The translations under genes were made by a program, and so were the position numbers. A stretch of 64,000 nucleotides of DNA from Perognathus longimembris pacificus. Taxonomy: Eukaryota > Chordata > Mammalia > Rodentia > Heteromyidae. Shown piece after piece: positions 8,801-19,391 of the stretch. Location: assembly GCF_023159225.1 (NCBI RefSeq), contig NC_063168.1:60925398-60989397 (forward strand), written 5' to 3'. The notes beneath the pieces are model-generated. The model had not been told where the DNA came from and did no database searches. It saw only the letters and a list, made by a program, of their open reading frames with translations. Numbering within the stretch: the stretch's first letter is position 1; every line of letters starts with the position of its first letter.

Positions 8801-11800
8801 AAAGACTGGCAGCTTGCTCATTGTTCCCCGTTGCTCACCTGTTCTTCGACAACACAACCCCCGAGTTTTAGCCAGGTATGCGGTAGAAAGGCTGCATCCA
8901 GCAAGGTGTGGCAGGTCCCTGCCTACTGAGTTGTAGATAGAAATGTTTGGTGTGATTTCTAGGAAGTATCTTCAATGGTAGGGACATTTCCTATTTCTTC
9001 CTTCTTGTTGTTGTTGGTGGTGGTGCTGGTCCTAAGACTTGAAGTCAGGGCCTGGGTGCTATCCATGAGCTTTTCTCTTTTTTTTTTTTTTCCTAAAGAC
9101 TAGTGCTCTAGGAGTTGGGAATGTGGCTTAGTGGTAGAGTGCTTGCCTAGCATGCACAAAGCCCTAGGTTCAATTCCTCAGTACCACATAAACAGAAAGA
9201 GCTGTAAGTGGCAAGATGGCTCAAGTAGTAGAGTGCTAGCTGTGAGCAAAAGAAGCTCAGGGACGGTGCCCAGGTCCTGAGTTCAAGCCCCAGGAGTGGC
9301 AAAAGACAAGCAGAAAACAACAAAAACCCTAGCACCCTACTGCTTCAGCCACAACTCTACTTCTGGCTTTTTGGATGTACTTAATTGGAGATGACAGTTC
9401 TGTGGGCTTTCCCACTCTTTTTCTTCCTGGATGGATGGAATATCCGATGTCTCAAGCCGATAGCTATGCTGAGCCCCGAAGTAGTACACAGAAGTTGGGA
9501 ATGACGACAAGATAAAGCCAGCAGTTTCCCTAGCAGGCAGCTCTAGACTGGCTTCACACAAGTTCTTTTTGGACAAAAGCAATTTCTTTTCAAGCCGCTG
9601 TTAATTTTTGGGGGGAAGGCCCAAGGCCTTGCATATACTGAGAAAGTGCTTTGCCCCTGACCTAAACCCCTGGTGCTGTATGCCATTGTTACTTGGTGTT
9701 TTTGGCCATTTATGACAGGAGCTAATCCTAACAAGTCGGAAGATCTTGTACTCCCCGAGAGCAGTAGAGACTAACAGCCACCTGAGAATTTGAATGTTTG
9801 GATATGTTTCCTAGAATTGGGTTCTGTGAAACTCTCTAAATCCTCATACACCACCTGGAAGGTGGGGTTCAAAGGACCCTCAGCTATGCACAGCAATAGC
9901 ACCCCAGCATATGTTTTGCTTAGTTTTGTTAATTCGGGCTGGGTTGGAACTTACAATCCCCCTTCCCTCAGACTCTGGAGTGCTGAGATTACAGGTGTGC
10001 ACTACCACCCCTGGCTTGCAGAGTCAGGGGTTCTGTTGCATCCTCCAGTGGCAAAGCTTGTGGGTAAGGCAGGACCATGGCCCCATTGTGAAGTGCGGCA
10101 GCTTAGCTTGGGGAAAGCCACTGGTATGTGCTACAAATAACACCTCTTCCTTGGGATTTCTTGAGAACCATAAGAAAGGAACATTTGAGCCCTTAATACA
10201 GCTGGACCAGATAGGTTTGAGATTATCCAAGGCTAGGTTTGTATATCTGTCCCTCTCACACTTCCTTTTAGGATTATAGGAATGTTGCGTTTAGGACAGG
10301 TATGAAAGGGTGCAACTACAGGCTATTGTCTGCTTCACCCAACTCCCTGTCAACATTTAGAAGCTAAGCAGGTAAGGAGGTTCTGAGAGAATGCTAAGCC
10401 TGAGAGCTCCTAGCCAAGCTTGACTTTTGCCTCTTTCCCCAGCTCCATCCCTCTACTGCAGGGACACGGAAACATTCTACTAGGGCCTGTTTCATATCAA
10501 GCCCAAGCGCTATGAGCTTCCCATATTTTTTTATATTATATTATAATTATTCATTATATGATTATCTTGAGGAATTTATTCCTTGAGAGCTTCAGAACAC
10601 ACACACACACACACACTACAATGACAAATATCTAGTGAGCAATTACTTTAGGTCAGATTTGTTCTGTTTTATTTTACGCATTTATTTTGTGCTCAAGGAC
10701 TCAAGACTCAAGGACTTCATGCACGCAGCAAGAATCACACACCTGGTCATTTTGTTCATAGTTTGCTTTTGAGATAGAACTTTGTCTGGACTTCCTTCAC
10801 ACTCCATATCCTCCTGCTCCTGCCTTCTGACATAGCTGGGGTTCCTGGCGTGCAACACCACATCTGGCCCATGTCAGGATGCGAGTATTCCTCATCTCAA
10901 CCCTGTGAAGTAGGTACTACTAATAGCCTCACGTCAAAGATGGGAAGACTGTGGACTGTGCTCATCAGCTAAGAGAGGAGAAAGCTGATGTCTGAAGTCA
11001 AGAGCTCGGCCTCCAGTCAGCCACACAGATATTATCCTACTTGATCAGATTCAAGACGCTATAGACCAGCTGAAGGACACAGTGATTCTCAGGCAGAGGT
11101 GGATTTTTTTTTAAAGGAGTAAAGACCATAAAGGACCAAACCTTTCACAGAGGAAAGAACTAGAACATGCAAAAATCAGCTAAACAACTGTGGACTCATT
11201 TAAGATAAATAAAAGATCACCCATTGAATCAAACTGCCATGTCTCATAGGGCACTAGGAGGGTCCGATTTCTTTTTATTCAATATAATTTTATTGTTTTT
11301 ATTAAGGTGTTGTACAGGGGGGCTACCATGTCATAAATCCAGTAATGAGTACATTTCGTTTTTGGCAACCTTCCTTGGCTTTCCCCTCAGTTTCCCCTCT
11401 CACTCCTGCCCACGGGTTACAAAGCTCATTTTTCACATAGTGGATGCTGAATAGCACGACTGCATGTGTTCAGCCTTCCTTCCTCCCTTTCTCAGAGGGC
11501 CCCTGTTTCAAACAGAAGGACCCGCTTATTTGTGACAAGGAGAGGAAGTAGCACAAATCTCCTGGAAGACCCTCTCCATTGCCTCTTCTCAGGTACTTTA
11601 GACATAATTCACTGGATTCCATGTGGAAAATACCCTGAGATGACATAACAAAATTGAGCAGGCCTCAACTGGTAATTAGTTCAAGTTCCTACCCCTCTTT
11701 TCACAGAAGGAGTTAAAGGACTAAACAGAGACTGAAAAGCTATGACAATATCCAGCCAGCCCGTTTGTTCCAAGTACATTAAGATTATAGGCTGGAGCCA

Positions 11801-14800
11801 CTAGCACCTAGCTGAATAGCTTTTTTTTTTTGCCAGCCCTGGCTTGAACTCAGGGCCTGAGCACTGTCCCTGGCTTCCTTTTGCTCAAGGCTAGCATTCT
11901 ACCACTTGAGTCACAGTGCCACTTCTGACTTTTTCTATGTATGTGGTGCTGAGGATTTGAACCAGGGCTTCATGCAAGTGAGGCAAGCCCTCTACCACTA
12001 GGCCATATTCCCAGCCCCAGCTTTTCTTTTTTAATGCGATGCTCAGAGCTGATCTGAACAAAAGGGGGAGCTAGAGTGCCATAATAGAGACAGGATAAGG
12101 AGAAACCACTGTAGGGGACTTAGAAAAAAACTATATTTATCCACAGAACTGGATGCATAAGAAGATGCAACTTGAAGTCAGCGTAGAAGGTGGGTTAAAA
12201 AGAGCATCAGGAGACAGTTACTATAGGCACTCAGGTTTAAAACAGGGAGGGGAGTTACTGGAGGAAGCTGGAAAGGGGAGTTTTGTTTTTTTATTGTCAA
12301 GATGATGTACAAAGGGGCTACAGTTACATACTTAAGGTTGTGAATACATATACATTTCTTGTCATCCTTGTTACCTCCTTCCTCACTTTTCTCCTACCTT
12401 CCCTCCCCCCATCCCCCTGCTTTCATAATTTTTTTGTTTTTTATTTTTTGCCAGTCCTGGGGCTTGAACTCAGGGCCTGAGCACTGTCCCTGGCTTCTTT
12501 TTTTTCTCAAGGCTAGCACTCTGCCACTTGAGCCACAGCACCACTTCGGCTTTTTCTATATATGTGGTGCTGAGGAATCGAACCCAGGGCTTCATGTATA
12601 CAAGGCAAACACTAGGCCATATTCCCAGCCCACTTTCATCATTTTTTAACCTTCCCAGTGATGGCCATCATCATTCTAGTCTACAATGCTTATGAACTCT
12701 ATGAATATTAGCAATAAAACAATTCCTTCTAGGTCAGGTGCTGTGTACATTTCTTTCCTTTTGCTTAGTGTAATCTGGTCCTTCTTTTTCTCTCATTTCC
12801 TCCTCCGCCCCCCACTTCCCCACCTTGAGTTGCTTAGTTCTCTTTCATCAATGTCCATTGCAGCTGTTGGGCCCCCTCTACTGTATATATATATATTTTT
12901 TTCCCACTTTCCACTCATTCTGTGCCCCCCTCTCAGCTTCCCTCCGATGGGCATGTGTCTACACCCTATGTGAGGTGAAGAATATAGGGTGTTCTAAATA
13001 CTATAAGACTGATTAAGAAGAGGTCCTTGGCTTCCTTATCTTTGGGGTTCTTTTCAGTCTGAACATTGCTTTAGGTACCTATGGATTCATGTTTGGGCTT
13101 TACTTTTCGGTGCCTTGGAAAGGTGCATTGCATTACGGAAGGCTTTGAAGCTGAGGGTGATGATGGAATAATCGAGAGTGATTTTACCAAGTGAGGTGTT
13201 GGTCTGGACTGCAGGGGAAGCAGCAGTGGTGGCTATGGCCGTGGGTGCCTGTAGTGCCATGTGTCTGAGCTAATGAAGTGGCTGAGGAGGCAGGATGGCT
13301 TGGGGCTCCATCCTCCTCCCCTTCCAGGACGTTGCCAGGTGTCTCTCTCCTCCCCTTGGAGCACAGAGATTGTTATATATAAAGTCTTGAAATTTGGTGC
13401 GTCTTGGGGTGGGGGCACCACCACCTGCCCCTGGGGGGCCTTTGTCATTTTCTGAAAAATCACTCTTGGGATTGCCATCCTCACTGCTGGGGGGCAAATG
13501 CCCCAGCCCCTGCACCCCCCCCCCACCGCTGCTGCCTGGGTGGGGGAGGGGGGCACAGTGCCTGTTATTAATTAACATGAATTCAATTTAAAAAATAAAG
13601 CTGGGGGCTGGGAATATGGCCTAGTGGCAAGAGTGCTCGCCTCGTCTACATGAAGCCCTGGGTTCAATTCCCCAGCACCACATATATAGAAAATGGCCAG
13701 AAGTGGCGCTGTGGCTCAAGTGGCAGAGTGCTAGCCTTGAGCAAAAGGAAGCCAGGGACAGTGCTCAGGCCCTGAGTCCAAGCCCAGGACTGGCAAAAAA
13801 AAAAAAAAAAAAAGAAAGAAAGAAAGAAAAGAAAAGAAAAAAATAAAGCTGGTGCTGTTGACACGCGCCTGTGATCTGAGCTACTGGGCTGAGATCTGAG
13901 GGTTGCAGTACGAAGCCAGCCTGGGCAGCAAAGTCTATGAGACTCTTACCTTCAATTAACCACAAAAAAAGCTAGAACTACAGCTGGGGTCCAAGGGGTA
14001 GAGTGCTAGCCTTGTGAAAAAAAGAAAAAAAAGCTTAGGGATAGCACCCTGGTCCTGAGTTCAAGCCCTACTACTTTCACACATTCGCGCGCGCGCACAC
14101 ACACACACACACAATACTTGAAACGTTTTGATAATTATATCTGTTTTCCCAAGCCTTTTTTCACTATTGTCCTCTCTAGGAGTCATTTTAGATATTCTCC
14201 TGTTAATGTTGGCATCACAGATAGGCTGTCTCTCTCTATGTACTATATGGTAATCTGTGCTTTATACATATGAAGGGTAAGATTTTCACCCCCTTTTAAG
14301 AATCAGTTTTGGGGGCTGGGGATATCGCCTAGTGGCAAGAGTGCCTGCCTCGTAAACATGAGGCCATGGGTTCAATTCCCCAGCACCACATATACAGAAA
14401 ATGACCAGAAGTGGAGCTGTGGCTCAAGTGGCAGAGTGAAAAAGAAGCCAGGGACAGTGCTCAGGCCCTGAGTCCAAGGCCCAGGACTGGCCAAAAAAAA
14501 AAAGAATCAGTTTTGCCCCCTGGGTGACCATAGTATCCCACAAAGAATACACACTGTATTCTAATGCAATTGGCTTCCTTTATAATCATAAGTATTATGT
14601 CACATGCATTTGTGAGCATTGTTCTTAAAAGAGGAATCCATGCTCAGGCCCTGAGTCCAAGCCCCAGGACTGGCCAAAAAGAAAAAAAAACAAACAAAAA
14701 AAACTTGTCATCAGGGTGCTGGTGACTCACTCCTGTAGTCCTAGCTACTCAAGAGGCTAAGATCTGAGGATTGTAGTCTGAAGCCAGCCCAGGCAGGAAA

Positions 14801-15740
14801 GTCTGTGAGACTTATCTCCAATTAAATCACAGAAAAAGCTGGAAGGGGTCCTGTGGCTCAAGTGGTAGGGTGCTAACCTTGAGCAAAAGTTGCTCCGGGA
14901 CAGTTCTTAGGCCCAGAGTTTAAGTATCAGGACCAACAACAACAACAACAACAAAAATTAAAAGGCTGTTCTTTCGTTCCCCCCACCCCCCCACCTCTAG
15001 AAGTGAGGACTGAACTCAGTGCTCTTCCACTGAGCTAAATCCCCAACCCCTTGTTCTTTCCTTAAGTCATATTTTCACAAGGGATTTCACCCAAGAAAGT
15101 ACTGGCTCGTGCGCCAGTGATGCAGTGTGTAGAGGAGATTCCACTGCTCTAGGAAACAGAACAGGACACCTACATTTATGTTCCTATCTGTCCCTTTCGT
15201 TGTGTGACTCTAAATGGTTTCCCTGCACTAGGGAGATAACATCCATTCTATCTAATTCAAATGCGATCACGTTTGTGAAGGTACTCCATTAATGATAAAA
15301 CACCAAATGAAACATTAACAATCCTAATCTATAAAAATAGCTTACAAATAAATGACCTTCAGGAATCTCAGGGCATGAAATGACCTTTTATTTGTCAGCC
15401 CTGGGGCTTGAACTCAGGGCCTGGGTGCTGTCCCTGAGCTCTTTTGCTCAAGGTTTGCATTCTACCACTTTGAGCCATGGTGCCACTTCTGTTTTTTTGG
15501 TGGTTAATTGGTGATAAGAGCCTCACAGACTTTCCTGTCTGAGCTGGCTTTGAACCACAATCCTTAGATCTCAGCCTCCTGAGTAGCTAGGATTACAGGC
15601 ATGAGCCACCAGTGCCTGGCTTATGAAATAACTTTTTTATTCACTGTGAAAGATAAAATAGAATGGAATAGGGGTAGAAGTGTATGGTTCAAACCCTAGC
15701 ACCACACACTTTCTCTCTCTCTCTTTCTCTCTGTCACACA

Positions 15741-15771
<31 letters not shown>

Positions 15772-16026
15772 CGAGAAGAGAACAAGGAGCTGGGTGCGTG
15801 TAGCTCATGCCTGTCATCCTAGCTACTCAGGAGGCTGTGATCTAAGGACTGAAATTCAAAGCTTGGCAGGAAAGTGTGAGACTCTTATCTCCAAGTAACC
15901 ATCAAAGAGCCAGAAGTGGAGCTGTGGCTACAGTGGTAGAGCCTTGAGTTAAAAAAAAAATATTAAGGGATATGGCCCAAGCTCTGAGTTCAAGCCCCAG
16001 TACTGGCAAGCACATGCATGTGTATG

Positions 16027-16067
<41 letters not shown>

Positions 16068-19000
16068 AATAAAAAGATAGGAACTTAATTCAGGCATTGT
16101 CCATGCTATGAGCTGTCCCTGGTGTAGGCTGCTTGATGCTTTCTAGCACCTTCTAGTCCCCTGTGCCGTTTCACAACATGTAATGGAAATGGCCCATCTG
16201 GAGAGACGCTCTGAGTACTTCAGAGCATGCCTCCCCTCTGACTACACAGGGGGCTCTGGTGCCCCACAGGCCCGGGACATTAGGCAGGCTGTTGGAGGTG
16301 ATCTCCCCCACCTGGGGCCTGCCTAGTAATGAATGGCTGACCAGACCCTCACCCACTGGAGGAACTATGGGAACATAGAAGATCCAGGTTTCTGTAAAAC
16401 GCTGAGCTGTGTGCAGAAGAGGGATTGTGAGAAGAGAACTAGGTAATAAGTGTGTGTAGCTAGGATTACAGGCATATCACAAAGCTGGAAGAAGGCTGAT
16501 AAGCAGTGTAGACACAGTTGGAACCCCGGTAACAGGAGAGAAAGGCCTTAAATATAGTCCTCCAGAAGCATTGCTCTTGAATGAATTTGTGAAGCCAGAC
16601 GGTTAATCACAAGGATGTAAAGGTCAGTTTAAGACACTCACTTAATCTGAAGATGTGTAAGTGAAGAGGTGAAATCGCTTCTTGCTTTACATTTAGTGGC
16701 AAGTTGTCAAAGAAGGTGGTTTATGCTTATAATCCTTGCAGTTCGAGGCCAGCCCAGGCAGGAAGAGAGCAGAAAGCAAGAAGGAAGAAGGCAGTAAAGG
16801 ACACCCTGAACCAAAGCTGAAGGTGTGGCTCAACAGTATCCTTATCAGCCTAGTAAGTACACGGCCCTGAGTTCCAACTCCAGTACTGCCAAAAGAAAAG
16901 AACAAAGAAAGAAAAGGAAGGTGATAGGAGGAGACGCCATGAATGCTAAATCTCAGTGGAGATATTTGTTCCCATGAAACCAAGCTTCTCTCCTAATGAG
17001 AAAGATCTGAGACCTGCGACTCACAGAATGTCAGGGAGCCCCTTCGTTGTGCGGGAGAACCATCACGAAGGGGTGGGAGGAGGCTGGCATCTGAGGCCTG
17101 ATGCAGCTGGAAACCGGGTGGGGTTTTTGCTGGGCCCTTGTGTACCGGATGTTACAGATCCAGGCTTGAGCTTGGCCTGTTAAAGCTCATACCTGCCTAG
17201 CAAGCAAGAAGCTCTGAGTCCAAACCCACTACTGCAGAGGAGAGGGAAAGGGAAGAGGGAGAGAGAAGGAAAGAGAGAGAGAAAGGGAGAGGGAGAAAGG
17301 AGAAATGAAATTGCGCTGGGGAGAAACCAAGACCATCTCGTTCCCACATTCTTTCATTAAAGCACTTCTTGCTTGAGTCCCCTGTGAGTCCCCCCGGCCT
17401 GGGAGAAGCTGTGGCTCCTGGGCAACCTTCTTCCAGCACTTTCTGGCCTTCTGGCAAGCACCAACAGGTTGTAGCTCAGACATAAGTGCCCACAGAAAAG
17501 CGGGGGCAGGTATAAAAATAAACCGAAGGCTTGCTTTAAAGTAGTTTAGACGCAGAGAGTTTACAAATAGAGAAACACATGGGAAGATGATTGTGTCAAA
17601 TTCCCACACCAACAGCTTTGCTCTACCCCAAATCCTTGATGGTTGAGTGGGTGCAGGTGTGGGGAGAGAGGAGGGAGAAATGGGAGGAGGGGGCTAATGT
17701 CATACTTTTTTCTGTTTCAGTTCAGGGAAAAGGAAAAGTGTTATCACTCTAAAGAGAATTATAGCCAGAATGGAGCTAAGGCTCAAATGGTGAAGTGCTA
17801 GTCTTGAAACGCTAAGGGACAGCACCTAGGCCCTCTGAGTTCAAGCCCTCGGACCACCACACACACACAAATCCTAAATAAACAAAGGGAATTATAATGA
17901 CAATTGTGTAATATATGTTTGGGGAAGAGAGCTTGGAGATAACATGCAAAAATGGAAAAAAAAATGGGGCTGGGAATATGGCCTAGTGGCAAGAGTGCTT
18001 GACTCGTATACATGAAGCCCTGGATTTGATTCCTCAGCACCACATATATAGAAAATGGCCAGAAGTGGTGCTGTGGCTCAAGTGGCAGAGCAAAAAGAAG
18101 CCAGAGACAGCGCTCCGGCCCTGAGTCCAAGCACCAGGACTGGCAAAAAACAAAACAAACAAACAAACAAAAATGGAAAAAAAATGTGTTGGATGCAGAG
18201 GGATTATGGATACTTTCCTCCCAAATCCTTAATCCTGCTCAACATTTTCAATTAACCTTTCACTTTTCCAACTTGGCTTCCTGGTTGTCCAGTTAACCTG
18301 AGCTTATCAACACAATCCCCCCACCCCAGGCTTTGTCTCTCTGTCTCTGTCTCTCTGTCTCTCTCTCTCTCAACTCAGGGCCTAGAGCTCTCAGCTGTTT
18401 TGTTCAAGGCTCTACCACTTGAGCCACAGCTCCACTCCAATTTTTTACTGGCTAATTGGAGATAATCTCACAGACTTTTCTGCTCAGCAGGCTTCAAAGC
18501 AAAATCCTCAGCTCTCAGCCTCCTGAGTAGCTAGGATTACAGGTATGAGCCACCAGCATGTGACCAGGTTCTCTCTCTCTCTCTCTCTCTGTTTGAGGGG
18601 GTGGTCCCTGACCAAGACAAACTTGCTATCTGCTGCTTGCTTTCACTCACTGGCTGGCACTTTACCACCTGAGCCACACCTCCAACCCTGGCACAAGTTC
18701 TCTTTCATTGTCTACTGTGGCAATTTTTAAGACAGAAGACATTGGAGGCATCAGAAATGTCTAAGTGTTTTAGATGGATTCGATAGACAGTGCTCCGGTC
18801 ACAACAGAGGCAATTTATCTTCTGCGGGCTCCGCGTGTATGAAAACACGCACATGTGCAAGGAAAGTTGTTTCTCTCTGGTGAAGAAAGTTGAGGGTCTG
18901 AAGTCAGTGGTAGGTGACTTCTTTGTGACATAAACTCCTAGGGTGTTTGCAAAAAGTGTCCATGTGAAAATTTAAATGCTGGTGTCACTTTCATAACTGT

Positions 19001-19334
19001 TAACTTTCTAGGCAATGTTCTAAAGGTTCTCTCCCTAAGTGGTTTGAAGAGGGAAGAACTAAAAGTTCTATTCTTGTCGCCATACTTAGAAAACACACAA
19101 TCTGATTATGCCTGGAGTTGTCAAAATGTGGAGGCAATGTGTGAAAAACTAAATATGCTCATCTCTCAGACAGAGAGCTGCTGGGCTTTGCTGAGCTGTG
19201 CAGACAAAGGTGCAGCTGGATAACTGGGTCGGCCTCCCCCAGACCCCCAAATAAAGCAAGGGAATGAGCTGTTCACTGTGCTCTCTGCAGAGGGCCTGGG
19301 TGCGCTTCACTTTCAAACATGCCCACCATCACTC

Positions 19335-19391
<57 letters not shown>

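Noticed and set aside
9112..9190. tRNA-Ala-like sequences (A and B boxes) at many places
   Set aside because: They are heads of ID-like SINEs, each followed by the right half and an A-rich tail, not tRNA genes.
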